Assembly (NCBI GenBank): GCA_963737835.1
Contig: CAVTUH010000001.1
Location: forward strand, 1,674,001-1,738,000
DNA length: 64,000 nucleotides
Direction: 5' to 3'
DNA from: Palsa-1248 sp963737835
Lineage (GTDB): Bacteria; Gemmatimonadota; Gemmatimonadetes; Gemmatimonadales; Gemmatimonadaceae
Shown: piece after piece, positions 40,852-50,682 of the stretch
How positions within the stretch are numbered: the stretch's first letter is position 1
How the letters are laid out: each line of letters begins with the position of its first letter
Notes under the pieces: model-generated
The model's database searches: none
The model's input: only the letters and a program-made list of their open reading frames with translations
Told to the model about the DNA's origin: nothing
Position numbers and translations under genes: made by a program

Positions 40852-42754
40852 TCACCTAGTACTGACGTATATCTGATCCACGTCCCAGTACATCGCGTAA
40901 GGTGGCGCGCTCTTCGTTCCCCCGTACACCGGGTCGAACATGAGGTACGGCCATCCAACGTTGTTGCCCGGCGCGAGCCAGAGCACGTTGTTGTAGCTCG
41001 CTATCTGCGCGCCGTCAACCCACGCCTGGTACGTTCCGTTTCCTGCGCCCGGCGACGACTCCGGACCGAACAGCACTTCAATGAGTGCCAGTTTCCGTCG
41101 CTGAGATTTGCTTGCAGGTTGCCATGCGGCTGCTCCCAAGATCGCGATAATTGCTGTTCGGTCCCTGGAGTAGAACAGTGAGGAAGCTCTTCGTGGGATC
41201 GGCATCGACAAAGCCGGAAATGACGTCGATTCTCCTGTGGACCGGTGCCACTGCCCGTTTGCTCGGTTCGTGGCTCGCACAACTTGATGACCGGGTTATT
41301 TCCGTTCGTCCAGTTGGACGAGAAGCGGACTTTCATACGCTGGTAGTACCAGCCCGTGCCCGGCGATCGGACACGGGAGGCCAAAGCGCACCGGTGAGTT
41401 ACCGGCCGCGAGGCTGGTGGAGTAGGTAATCCGCAAGCCCGTTCCTTCGGGCACGACGTTGAGATTCCCAGTCCATTCCCCGGTAGAGCTCATCGAGGTC
41501 GGACTGAACACCGTCACGTGCGCTCGTCGAGGCGATCGGCCCCGGTATTGATCTGCGGAGACATCCCGGATGGCTCATGATAGCCGCCCGGGGGCCCCGA
41601 CTGCACCGTCACCGCGGCGCTTCCGCTGACTCCACCTGAAGTCGCGGCAATGGTGACGGATCCCGCTGCGTTGCCCGTAACCAGGCCGCTTGATGACACC
41701 GAGGCGACGCTCGCATCCGTCGAGCTCCATGCGACGCTTGCGCTGAGCGGGATTGCCGCTCGCGTCCAACGGCGTCGCCGTGAACTGCTCCGTTTGCCCA
41801 ACGCCGATCGTACCCGAGCTCGGACTGACCGACACTAATGCGACCACCGGAGCCGATACGTTGACGGTCGCGCTCCCGCTCTTCCCACCTGCGGTCGCAG
41901 TGATCGTTGCCGACCCGACCGCTCTCGCGGTCGCGACGCCGCTCGAGGAGACCGACCCGACAGTGGCATTCGATGACGACCAGGCGATCGCAATCCCGCT
42001 CACCGCATTGCCCGACGCGTCTCTGAGCGTGGCCGTCAATTGCTCCGTGCGACCGGTCACGAGCAACGAGGAGTTCGGCGAGACCGTCACCGTCGAGACG
42101 ACGATGGCTGCCGACGTGACGTCGAATCGCCGCCGTGGAGCTTACGCTTCCCGAGGAGATAGTGATGACAGCCGCGCCGACCGCGACCGCGGTCACCAAC
42201 CCAGTGCCTGACACCGAGGCCACTCCCGGGTTCGACGATGACCAATTTAGTGTGGCGCTCGAGTCGACGGCGCCCGTCGAATCGTAGGCAACAGCCAGGA
42301 GCTGCACTTGCTGACCGGTTTGGATCAACGAGCTATCCGGCGTCACCGTGATTGTTGCGGCCGGCGGTGCATCGACGGACGTTGCAACGGATGCCGTGAC
42401 GCCATCCGCAATCGCCGTGATCGTCGACTTGCCGTAGTGCTTGAGGCGCACCTCACCGCTGCCCGACACCGTCGCCGCGGAGGGGTTGGATGACATCCAC
42501 GCGACCGCGTCGGCCGCTACCGGCGCGCCCGTTGGACCCTGCGGGCTGGCGGAGATCTGCACCTGACCGCCGACAGGGCCTGTGATCGACGTCGGAGTCA
42601 GCGTGATCGCAGCGACGTGCGGGCCAGGGGGCCGGTACCCCGCTGAGCCAGAGGGGGCAAGCAGATTGTCGCCCCTGAAACAGCCAAAGCTGACCGCCGT
42701 TCCGAGACTGATGGCCGCAACCGCCAGCCTGCGACGCCCGATCGCAGCGTGCAT
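40852..42754 (-). pseudogene. Decayed Big_2 / lectin-like surface lipoprotein (copy A1)
   Basis: Reading the paralog at 48667 along this stretch shows the same protein in at least six consecutive frame fragments. These begin MHAAIGRRRLAVAAISLG (signal region), then Big_2-like modules (WSSSNPGVASVSGTGLVTA), then a shift after STAAIR near 42115 (extra A). Further shifts occur near 41775 (extra C), about 41520, about 41370 (extra A), and in the C-terminal domain near 41230 and 41090. The C-terminus AMYWDVDQIYVSTR is intact. No continuous protein can be made without several corrections. It has point change AAUC for AAAC in its riboswitch. It is a recent pseudogene by appearance. Confidence 0.85.
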
Positions 42755-42767
42755 GATCCCTCCGGCT

Positions 42768-42872
42768 CTGTTCGGCGGCCCGACTGGCGTAGCAGGCCCT
42801 CGTGTGAGTGCATGCCTTAGCCTCGTGGCTTTGCGTCCCCGGCTTTCGCCGGGATTGCCTTTGTCGCAGCCC
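42768..42872 (-). promoter_or_regulatory. GEMM-type (cyclic di-GMP-I class) riboswitch upstream of A1
   Basis: The transcript reads GGCAAUCCCGGCGAAAGCC, then GGGGACGCAAAGCCACGAGG, CUAAGG, a variable stem, and GCCAGUCGGGCCGCCGAACA, which are the GAAA tetraloop helix, the conserved ACGCAAAGCC core and the 3' helix of GEMM riboswitches. The aptamer ends about 15 bases before GGAGGGATC-ATG, which suggests translational control. It has a U at a position where the other three copies have A, matching the decay of its gene. Confidence 0.85.
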
Positions 42873-43166
42873 CGGGAGGGCGCCGCGATCGTGCTTGTGA
42901 TGTCTCTACGGTGATTTGCGCCTACGGGCCCTTCAGGCGACCTGTCCCATCCATGCGGACGAGTCCGTTCAAACCCTCAAGCCCATGCCCCGGGCCAACA
43001 TAAGCAAGCAGACTCAGCCGCGCCAGCCCCAATCTTGATCCGGATTTGCCCTCTGTGGCCAAAATGTCCGGTCGACCTGTCCTGGAACACATCAGCGATT
43101 GCCCCGCCCATCCGCAGGACATCCCGTCCACTCTTGCGCGGACGCTGCAATGCCGCCCTGGTCACG

Positions 43167-43212
43167 CCGACCGAAAAGCTCTTGAGGCCGGGGAAGAAGT
43201 GCATCCCCCGGC
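43167..43212 (-). terminator. Intrinsic terminator-like hairpin after B1
   Basis: On the minus strand AGGCCGGGG pairs with CCCCGGCCT across a loop of about 12 bases, and a short GCTTTTC follows. It lies about 80 bases after the B1 stop. Confidence 0.55.
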
Positions 43213-43290
43213 CTCTGTTCCGCGTTTCGCGAACGGTTCTTACACTGCGAGGTGATCTCCGCAATCCTCCTCGCCTCCACCCGGCGACAC

Positions 43291-44634
43291 TTACCGCGTA
43301 CTGACGTACAAGGCGTCGAAGTCCCAGTACATGGTGTACGGCGGGCTGCTCTTCGCGCCTCCATACGTCGGATCGAACAAGAGATAGGGCCAACCTGCTC
43401 GGTTCCCGGGCGCCAGCCATTGAACATTGGTGTAACTCGCAACCTGCACGCCGTCGACCCAAGCTCGGTATGTGCCGTTGCCTGCCCCAGGCGACGACTC
43501 CGGACCGAACATCACCTCCAGGAGGTGCCAATTCCCATCGCTGAGAATCGCTCGAGGATTCGTCGAAGGCTGCGGGGCCACAACGCGGGATTGGCTGCTC
43601 GGGCCTTGCAGAAACAAACCCACGGAATTCTGCGTCGGACCGACGAACCCGGACGCAGTGATGACGTGATTCTCAGTCGCCCCTTGGCCATTCCCTGCCT
43701 GTTGTGTCCGCGGCTCGTACAGCTTGATGCCCGGATTGTTCGCATTGGTCCAGTTCGACGAAAAGCGGACCTGCATGCGCTGGTAGTACCAACCGGATCC
43801 CGCTGATGGCAGGGTGACACCGAAGCGGACCGGGGACCCCCCAGCCGCGAGATTCGGGCGGTACGTGATTCTCAACCCCGAGCCGCCAGGCACGACGGTG
43901 AGGTTCCCGCTCCACTCGCCTGTCGAGCTGGTCGTGGCAGGGCTGAAGTTGGAAACCGCAGCCAATGAAGTGATGGAGGGCATCGAAATCTGCCGAGCGA
44001 AACCCGCCGGCTCGTGGTAGCTACCACTCGGCGGGGGCGGCGGGGGACTGCCGGAGCCACTTCCGCCCGATCCAGAGCCACTCGAGCCTGAGCCGGAACC
44101 GCCGGAGCTGCCCGACCCGGATCCTGACGAGCCGGCGACGGTGACACTCAGATTACCGGTCGTGCCGCTCTGAGTGGTGACGGAGATCGTCGCCGATCCG
44201 GCCTTGTGGGCGACAACGATCCCCCGCTCCCCGCCGGACACACCATACCCTGTCGTGGTGACGGACGCGACACTCGCGTCGGAGCTCGTCCACGTCGAGC
44301 AGCACGAGGTCCACGCGTTTCCATTCGGCTCGCTCAAGAGCGCCGAGAACGTCGACTGCTGACCGATACTCATGTCGACGTTCACCGATGGCTTCACGTT
44401 GACCTGTGGATAGGCCACGCCGCGAACCTCGGTGCGAACCGACTCGTCCTTGCGAGAACCCATCGCGTTGACTGGATCCGTCGGACTTGCGGCGCTTTTC
44501 GGGGAACCGTCGCATGCCGCGAGTGCGGCCGCTGCACCACAAAGCAGGGTGCGGACGTAGTGCGACTTGCGGCTTACCGGTGCGGACCTGTGGGGGCGGC
44601 CTGAAGCTCGGCCCCAGTCGTGCGCAATGCGCAT
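43291..44634 (-). CDS. Secreted lipoprotein with Big_2-like domain, Gly/Ser linker and lectin-like domain (B1)
   Basis: 447 residues. A basic N-terminus and LLCGAAAALAAC form a good lipobox, with Asp at +2. A Big_2-like Ig domain follows (VNVKPSVNVDMSIGQQSTF, ending GSATISVTTQSGTTG), then a GSGSSGGSGSG linker and PPPPPPSG. The C-terminal ~230 residues begin SYHEPAGFARQI and contain GSGWYYQRMQVRFSSNWTN, LSDGNWHLLEVMFGPESSPG, AWVDGVQVASY, and end YTMYWDFDALYVSTR. This resembles a concanavalin-A-like / polysaccharide-lyase-like beta-sandwich, predicted to bind or cut the glycan. No PEP-CTERM tail. It is controlled by a GEMM riboswitch. Confidence 0.85.
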   Translation of the reverse strand: MRIAHDWGRASGRPHRSAPVSRKSHYVRTLLCGAAAALAACDGSPKSAASPTDPVNAMGSRKDESVRTEVRGVAYPQVNVKPSVNVDMSIGQQSTFSALLSEPNGNAWTSCCSTWTSSDASVASVTTTGYGVSGGERGIVVAHKAGSATISVTTQSGTTGNLSVTVAGSSGSGSGSSGGSGSGSSGSGSGGSGSGSPPPPPPSGSYHEPAGFARQISMPSITSLAAVSNFSPATTSSTGEWSGNLTVVPGGSGLRITYRPNLAAGGSPVRFGVTLPSAGSGWYYQRMQVRFSSNWTNANNPGIKLYEPRTQQAGNGQGATENHVITASGFVGPTQNSVGLFLQGPSSQSRVVAPQPSTNPRAILSDGNWHLLEVMFGPESSPGAGNGTYRAWVDGVQVASYTNVQWLAPGNRAGWPYLLFDPTYGGAKSSPPYTMYWDFDALYVSTR

Positions 44635-44655
44635 GGCTGTGTCCTCTGTGAGGTG

Positions 44656-44765
44656 TCCGTTCGGTAGCCGGACTGGCGTGGCTCACGCGGTGGCCTGCGT
44701 GAGCGGTAGCCTCCAGAGCTTTGCGTCACCGGCTTTCGCCGGGTTTGCCGTTGTCGCGGGTGCCC
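44656..44765 (-). promoter_or_regulatory. GEMM-type riboswitch upstream of B1
   Basis: The minus-strand RNA reads CGACAACGGCAAACCCGGCG, AAAGCCGGUGACGCAAAGC, UCUGGAGGCUACCG, a variable GCUCACGC...GCGUGAGC stem and GCCAGUCCGGCUACCGAACG. The AGAGGA ribosome site lies about 20 bases beyond the 3' helix and 7 bases before ATG. By eye the base aligning with position 20 of Vc2 is G, as in c-di-GMP rather than cGAMP sensors. Confidence 0.87.
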
Positions 44766-44815
44766 ACATTGGGACAGCCGGCGCGACGATCAGTTGTCGC
44801 CCGTAGGATGGCCAA

Positions 44816-45318
44816 GGCGGCCCGCTGACGCAACTCCCTCTTGAAGCTTTTCTGAAACTTTCATCCCTCGAGAAAAAGCAAACAAACGTCGGACCTCGAG
44901 CAGCATGGCACGGAAGGATGCCGCATCTGACAGCGAGACGCCTTGCCCACGCGGGGCCCTCGCCCCGACGTAGCTGCAATCGCCTGCCGATGGCAGCTGC
45001 GTGCTCTGCATGATTGCCCGAGAGGTCCGCGGCTGCATCGAGGCCGCGCTCATGCACACGCGCCTCGTGGTACGCAAGGACATCGCACATGGGCTGTTGA
45101 TACGGGCCACGAACATATTGCGTGCGCTGATAGAACGACGGGTCGATCAACCGCGGGGTACACCGCGGGGGAGATCGCACACGAGTTGATGTGACCCGCC
45201 GACGGTGCCATCCTCGTTGCACTCGATGCTGCTGGTCGTGATCTGGTGGGTGTTCCTCCGTCCCACGGGCCTCCACATGGCCGGCGTCGTCCCAACCCCT
45301 CTTTCTGAGATCACGGAC
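44816..45318. other. Region between B1 leader and membrane protein gene
   Basis: About 500 bases without a gene I can support. A minus-strand frame reads DPSFYQRTQYVRGPYQQPMC with no recognised homology. An upstream GTG at 45205 could lengthen the next gene by 38 residues. Confidence 0.3.
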
Positions 45319-47127
45319 ATGACCGAGCCGCACCGTCGCTGGCAAGAGTATTCGCGCGACGCCGAGAAATCGCCGGAATTCTCCACCAAAGAGGATGCAT
45401 TGACTTTGGCGGGGGTTGTCGTGCTCTACGCGGCAATGGTTGCATTGACCAGGCCGCTCGATCTCGGCGACACGATCTTCTATGTCGATCCTATACTTGC
45501 GATGTCACGGCATCCAAGCGTGGCCGCTCTGCGTTCTCTTCTCGACTTCGGCCACCTGCTGTGGCGACCGCTCGGCTGGCTGGTTTACGAAGGGCTGCGT
45601 GTCGTCGCATCAATCACGACTCCAGACTCGGCACGGATCGCCGTTACGCGTGCCTTGATCGGCATCGATATGGTTGCCGGCGCCGTCGCTACCGGGCTTC
45701 TCTACCTGATCTGCCGACAACTCAAGTTCAACCAGATGGCCTCGGTGCTGACGTGTGCAACGTTCATCGGCAGCAATGCTGTTGTAAACACAGCGCACGC
45801 AGGAAGCTCTTACATGTTGGCTCTCGCCCTACTGACGGGGGCTTTGTGGCTGGTCCTGCGCAGCCCGTCAGCGACGGCACCTGCGTCGCTGGGTGCAGGC
45901 GTGCTCTTGGCCCTGTCGGCAGCGGTATGGTTCCCCTTCGTGTTAGTGGCGCCTGCAGTCTTGTTAGCAAGCATGGCTACCTTGAGCGAAGGGGCGCTGT
46001 TGCGAGCGAGAGGTCCGATACCTCGCAGGACAATTCACCTCGCCGTATCCGCACTCGGCACTGGCCTCATCGTCTTCGGAGTAGCGGCATTTGTCCTGAA
46101 CATCCGGGACATTGCAGATCTGAGGGAGTGGGTGCAGGCATCGGCCCACGGATGGCGGCAACGTTCAACGCTACTGCGCCTCGGTCTGGGCCTGCCGCGA
46201 TGCTGTCTCGCGTTGGGGGACGTCGGTCTTCTCTGGAAACGATATATGCTCGGCGATCCTTTCGCGCCTGTTACCAGACCCGACCTTGTTCGCGGCAGCA
46301 TAACCAGCGTCGCCTTGATAGCCGTTTTCTACCTGGAACTGGCCGCACTCGTGTACACGCTCGTGCGACGGCCCCCGCTAGGCAGAGCAATCCTGATGCT
46401 GCTCATCAGTGCCACAGTCCCCCTGTTGATCTTCGCCGTCTTCCTTTTCGAACCGAGTTCAATTGAACGGTTCATGCCCGTTTTCCCGTTCTTCTTTCTC
46501 GCCCTCGGGTATCAACTCGACGTGACGCGGCACGATGTCAAGATGCGTAGCGCTGCGCTGCTGTTTTCAGCGGGTGTCCTGGTCTCGACAATTGGCTCAT
46601 ATCGAAACGCCGCTGTGGAGCGCTACTGGGCCCCGGCGACGGCACGGTTGACGGCGCTGAGCCAGCGCGTCGCACCAGGAAGCACGGTTGTGGTGCTCAG
46701 CCATCAAGACGCCATCGATTTGTACGCACTCGATAACCCGCTCGGAAATGCGTCCATGCCCTTCGACATCTCGGTCGTGTTGCGCCCTGCGAATCAGAGC
46801 ATCTTCTGCTGGCGAGAATCGTTCGCCCAACACGTGCTCGCCGCGTGGAAGACGTCGCGTGAGGTTTGGATTTCACAACGGTTGCTCGCGGTCGCTCCGC
46901 TGCCGGACTGGGGCTGGGCAGAGGGGGACGACCCGGCGATCCGGTGGCGGTCTGTCCCGGAATTTTTCCGTGCCTTCCAATTGGACGCGACGATCGGAGG
47001 ACAAGATGGATTTGTGAGGTTGCCGTCGACGCCTATAAATCGCGCGCAATTACAGAAAGTGGTAGACGATACCTGCGGAGGCATCCCGTCATTGGCTCCC
47101 CGCGCAGGAAATCGGCCAGCAGCTTAA
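45319..47127 (+). CDS. Polytopic membrane protein, GT39-like
   Basis: About 602 residues (start at ATG 45319; the frame is open to GTG 45205). There are about ten hydrophobic segments. GDTIFYVDPILAMSRHPS after the first helix carries an acidic loop like that of GT-C sugar transferases but without the DE pair. A periplasmic C-terminal part follows the helices (residues 420 on) and includes TVVVLSHQDAID. It is single between the duplicated blocks and on the opposite strand. Confidence 0.65.
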   Translation: MTEPHRRWQEYSRDAEKSPEFSTKEDALTLAGVVVLYAAMVALTRPLDLGDTIFYVDPILAMSRHPSVAALRSLLDFGHLLWRPLGWLVYEGLRVVASITTPDSARIAVTRALIGIDMVAGAVATGLLYLICRQLKFNQMASVLTCATFIGSNAVVNTAHAGSSYMLALALLTGALWLVLRSPSATAPASLGAGVLLALSAAVWFPFVLVAPAVLLASMATLSEGALLRARGPIPRRTIHLAVSALGTGLIVFGVAAFVLNIRDIADLREWVQASAHGWRQRSTLLRLGLGLPRCCLALGDVGLLWKRYMLGDPFAPVTRPDLVRGSITSVALIAVFYLELAALVYTLVRRPPLGRAILMLLISATVPLLIFAVFLFEPSSIERFMPVFPFFFLALGYQLDVTRHDVKMRSAALLFSAGVLVSTIGSYRNAAVERYWAPATARLTALSQRVAPGSTVVVLSHQDAIDLYALDNPLGNASMPFDISVVLRPANQSIFCWRESFAQHVLAAWKTSREVWISQRLLAVAPLPDWGWAEGDDPAIRWRSVPEFFRAFQLDATIGGQDGFVRLPSTPINRAQLQKVVDDTCGGIPSLAPRAGNRPAA

Positions 47128-47152
47128 TGGTAGATCATCCACCGAGCTGCCC

Positions 47153-47262
47153 GGCTCGACATTCGCCCTGAGCTGCTTCGGATCTAGCGCGTGCTCACAT
47201 ACAACTCGTCGAAGTCCCAATACATGGTGTTGCGGCGGACTGCTCTTGGCACCCCCCATACG
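47153..47262 (-). pseudogene. Fragment of the Big_2 protein A 3' end
   Basis: The last about 25 codons of the A gene (encoding ...NTMYWDFDELYVSTR) and about 35 bases downstream of its stop are present as a near-identical copy of 48639-48750. The frame is damaged just upstream (an extra base at PPQ/NTM). It and the intact copy flank the dead acyltransferase as direct repeats. Confidence 0.75.
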
Positions 47263-47400
47263 GCTGACGAAGGTCGCGGACGGTGGTTGAACGGCACTGT
47301 CGAAACCGTGGGAGGATTAGCACTTTTGCTGCGGTTGATGGTCGATGGCGTGGAACATGGCCAGTCAGGTCCCTGTGGCATTTTTCAAGACCACGGCTAA

Positions 47401-48420
47401 ATGACCAAGCTACCCGAACGAAATCTGATGTGTTGCGTGCGTCCGCAGTGATGGCGGTGTTGGTGGACCATTTGGCAAATGCAGCGAATCACAGCATGGC
47501 CCTTCTTGGCCGGGTTGGTGTGCTCATGTTCTTTGTGCATACCGCCTGTGTGCTCATGGCCAGTCTTGAACGGAACCCGTCCACGTTTGCGTTCTACGTG
47601 CGCCGGGCATTCCGCATTACCCGCTGGCAATTGCCGTGGTCTTAGTGGCAAGTGCATTGCAGATGTCGGAAGAAATGCCGCTGATCGGGCAAGTGAATGC
47701 GGCGACGGTGCCACATTGGCCACTGGTGCTGTCGAACATGGCCCTGGTGCAAAATCTGACGGGCAGTCATGACGTCATATCCCCAATGTGGACGCTGCCG
47801 ATGGAAATGCAGATGTACCTCGTATTACCGTTGTGCTTTGCAGCGACACGGCGAGGTTGGCGCCCGATTGCTGGAATGATTGCGGCCAGTGTGGTGGTGG
47901 CGATGCTGTGGTCAGTAGCACCGGTCTCATCCCGCACGATTTGGCGCCTGAACGTGTTGCTTTACGTCCCGGTGTTCTTATGTGGCGTGTTGGCGTTTGT
48001 GTTGTGCAAGGTGCGTCACACTCGATACCGGGGTTGGCTGGTCGCGCTACCTATCATGATTCTGCTGTTTGGTATCGTGATTCTTAGTCAACATGCCCGC
48101 ATGCCGGACCATTGACGTTTGGGGTGCGGCTGACGCAAGACGTGTTTGCAATCGTGCTAGCTTGGCCGTGTGGCTGTTCGCAGAGCTACCGGAATCATCA
48201 TAACCGCACCGCTGCCACAATCGCCAAGTACAGTTATGGGATTTATCTCTTGCACCAGCCAGCGATATGGGTAGGGGCGGTGGCGCTGCATCACTATCCG
48301 CCAGCACTCCAATGGATCGTCACGGTGGCGCTGGTAGTGGCGTTGCCGGTGCTGGCTATCACTTATCGAAGGGCCGTGCATTGCTGGGGCGACAATTCAC
48401 GACACATGCGAAAGCTCTAG
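47401..48420 (+). pseudogene. Acyltransferase 3-family membrane protein, broken
   Basis: Three frame fragments line up as one OafA-like acyltransferase. The first gives SDVLRASAVMAVLVDHLAN, GVLMFFVHTACVLMASLER and YVRRAFRI. After a missing T near 47620 the next fragment gives LVASALQ, SPMWTLPMEMQMYLVLP and several helices. Further damage near 48110-48200 precedes IAKYSYGIYLLHQPAIWVG. At least three lesions are needed, so it is a pseudogene. Its base composition is visibly lower in GC than the neighbours, suggesting acquisition, and it sits between direct repeats of the A gene end. Confidence 0.8.
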
Positions 48421-48666
48421 CGGTGGTTCATCCGACGGTCTACCAAGAGTGATGGTGGCCACTGGGAACGGTCCTGGCGGTTAAGCGCAGACGATTCATG
48501 CGAAGGCACCCCCGCTTGGCGCCCCGCTCTGGAAGGCGGCCAGTGGCTTAATGGCGCTGGCGATCGGCCGCGACCGCTCGAAGCACACGGTGTCAGCCGT
48601 CGCCGCGACGCGCGTATGCTGTCGCGCAATCAGCCCGCCCGACATTCGCCCTGAGCTGCTTCGGAT
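48421..48666. other. Gap downstream of A2
   Basis: About 245 bases between the acyltransferase remnant and A2. It contains the outer part of the direct repeat shared with 47153-47185. No gene is seen. Confidence 0.35.
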
Positions 48667-50565
48667 CTAGCGCGTGCTCACATACAACTCGTCGAAGTCC
48701 CAATACATGGTGTTGGGCGGACTGCTCTTGGCACCCCCATATGATGGGTCGAACATCAGGAAGGGCCAGCCCACATTGTTTCCCGGGGCCAGCCAGAGCA
48801 CGTTGTTGTAACTCGCGACCTGTACGCCGTCGACCCAGGCCTGGTACGTCCCATTGCCGGCGCCAGGCGATGACTCCGGACCGAACAGCACCTCCACGAG
48901 GTGCCAATTCCCACCGGTGAGAATCGCTTGGGGATTTGTCGAAGGCTGTGGAGCCACAACGCGGGATTGGCCGTTCGGCCCTTGCAGGAACAACCCGACG
49001 GAATTCTGCGTGGGACCGACGAGCCCGGACCCGGTAATGACCTCATTCTCAGTCGCCCCTTGGCCATTCCCGGTCTGCTGTGTCCGCGGCTCACAGAACT
49101 TCATGCCCGGATTGTTTGCGTTCGTCCAGTTCGCCGAAAAGCGCACCTTCATGCGCTGATAGTACCAACCGGTACCGGCCGAGGGCACGCTGTGTCCGAA
49201 TCGTACTGGTGACCCACCGGCCGCCAGATTCGGTTGGTAGGTGATACGGAGCCCAGTGCCACCGGGAACGACCGAGAGGTTGCCGCTCCACTCGCCGGTC
49301 GAGGTGGGCGTGCTGGGACTAAACACCGAGAATCCCGAGATCGACGGGATTGGCCCGGTGTTGATCTGCGGCGCCATTCCCGACGGCTCGTGATAGCCGC
49401 CCGGTGGGCCGGACTGGACCGTCACGTCAGCAGAGCCACTCACGCCGCCAGCTGTCGCGGTGATGACCGCCGTTCCGACGGCATTGCCAGTCACTTGGCC
49501 GCTTTGCGAGACAGAGGCGACCCCCGGATCGGACGAGTTCCAGGAGATGGTCGCGCTGAGCGGGTTTCCGCTCGCGTCGAGAGGCGTCGCTGTAAACTGC
49601 CCTAGTTGCCCGATGCCAAGCGTCCCCGAGCTCGGGCTCACGGAGACGGATGCAACCACCGGCGCAGTGACGTTGACGGTTGCGGTACCGCTCTTCCCTC
49701 CGGCACTCGCGGTAATCGTGGCTGACCCGACCGCATTCGCGGTCGCGACTCCGCTCCCTGAAATTGAGACGATGCCGGCGTTCGAAGTCGACCAGCTTAT
49801 GGGTACACCGCTCACCGTATTGCCGGACGCGTCGCGAAGCGTGGCGGTTAGATGCTCGGTCCGACCGGGGTAGAGCGATGAGGAGCTCGGCGTCACCGAC
49901 ACTGTCGCGACCACGACGGCCGCCGACGTCACTCGAATGATCGCCGTCGCGTTAGCACTGCCCGACGACGCCGTGATCACGGCCGTTCCGACGGCAATCG
50001 CCGTCACCAGCCCGCCCCCTGACACTGACGCAACTCCCGTGTTCGATGACGACCAATTTACTGTCGCGCCAGAGTCGACGGCGCCTGTCCCGTCGTAGGC
50101 GGTTGCGACCAGTTGTACGGTGTCACTCGTCTCGATCAGCGTGCTGTCCGGTGTAATCACGATTGACGCAGCGGGCGATGCCTGGACGGCCGCAGAGACG
50201 GAAGCCGTCACGCCATCGGCAATTGCCGTAATGGTTGTGTTTCCTCGATGGACCAGCGTCACCATCCCGGTGCCGGATACGCTCGCCGCTTTGGGATCGG
50301 ATGACACCCACGCGACAGCGTCTGCTGCGACAGGTGTCCCGGATGGTCCCAGGGGACTAGCGGAGATCTGCACGTGACTGCCCGCGGGTCCGTTGACCGA
50401 CGTCGGCGCGAGCGTAATGGCGGTGACGTGCGGGTCGGGCGGCCGGTAACCGGTCGTCCCAGAGGGGTCTAAGAGGTTGTCCCCTCGGAAGCAGCCGAAG
50501 CTGACCGCCGTTCCGAGACTGATGGCCGCAACCGCCAGCCTGCGACGCCCGATCGCAGTGTGCAT
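48667..50565 (-). CDS. Secreted protein with tandem Big_2-like domains and lectin-like C-terminus (A2)
   Basis: 632 residues, the intact version of the decayed A1. The N-terminus MHTAIGRRRLAVAAISLGTA is a signal peptide, followed by SFGCFRGDN (a weak lipobox with Cys). Four Big_2-like repeats follow (about 45-385), each with VASVSGxGxVTAxAVGxAxITA-type ends such as VNWSSSNTGVASVSGGG. The C-terminal domain begins GGYHEPSGMAPQI and carries GTGWYYQRMKVRFSANWTN, GNWHLVEVLFGPESSPG, AWVDGVQVASYNNVLW and ends NTMYWDFDELYVSTR. Predicted role: long surface-displayed adhesin or glycan-binding protein. GGAGGGATC precedes ATG. A GEMM riboswitch controls it. Confidence 0.85.
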   Translation of the reverse strand: MHTAIGRRRLAVAAISLGTAVSFGCFRGDNLLDPSGTTGYRPPDPHVTAITLAPTSVNGPAGSHVQISASPLGPSGTPVAADAVAWVSSDPKAASVSGTGMVTLVHRGNTTITAIADGVTASVSAAVQASPAASIVITPDSTLIETSDTVQLVATAYDGTGAVDSGATVNWSSSNTGVASVSGGGLVTAIAVGTAVITASSGSANATAIIRVTSAAVVVATVSVTPSSSSLYPGRTEHLTATLRDASGNTVSGVPISWSTSNAGIVSISGSGVATANAVGSATITASAGGKSGTATVNVTAPVVASVSVSPSSGTLGIGQLGQFTATPLDASGNPLSATISWNSSDPGVASVSQSGQVTGNAVGTAVITATAGGVSGSADVTVQSGPPGGYHEPSGMAPQINTGPIPSISGFSVFSPSTPTSTGEWSGNLSVVPGGTGLRITYQPNLAAGGSPVRFGHSVPSAGTGWYYQRMKVRFSANWTNANNPGMKFCEPRTQQTGNGQGATENEVITGSGLVGPTQNSVGLFLQGPNGQSRVVAPQPSTNPQAILTGGNWHLVEVLFGPESSPGAGNGTYQAWVDGVQVASYNNVLWLAPGNNVGWPFLMFDPSYGGAKSSPPNTMYWDFDELYVSTR

Positions 50566-50578
50566 GATCCCTCCGACG

Positions 50579-50682
50579 CTGTTCGGCGGCCCGACTGGCG
50601 TAGCAGGCCCTCAGGTGAGCGCCTGCCTTAGCCTCGTAGCTTTGCGTCCCCGGCTTTCGCCGGGTTTGCCTTTGTCGCAGCC
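50579..50682 (-). promoter_or_regulatory. GEMM-type riboswitch upstream of A2
   Basis: The RNA reads GGCAAACCCGGCGAAAGCC, GGGGACGCAAAGCUACGAGG, CUAAGG, a variable stem and GCCAGUCGGGCCGCCGAACA. It differs from the A1 copy by a few bases, including the conserved A lost in A1. The aptamer ends close to GGAGGGATC and ATG, which fits translational control. Confidence 0.87.

Larger units (their letters stand above)
40852..44815. repeat. Duplicated block, copy 1 (Big_2 protein pair with leaders)
   Basis: This block contains, on the minus strand, gene B1 and then gene A1 (decayed), each with a riboswitch leader. The same order and leaders recur at 48667-52740. A non-coding stretch upstream of A1 (about 42905-43135) is also conserved in the other copy (about 50720-50935), which shows that the unit of duplication includes the intergenic DNA. 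Confidence 0.75.

Noticed and set aside
44943..45194. Small plus-strand gene upstream of the membrane protein
   Set aside because: No homology signal and it ends just before the riboswitch-carrying block; judged noncoding.
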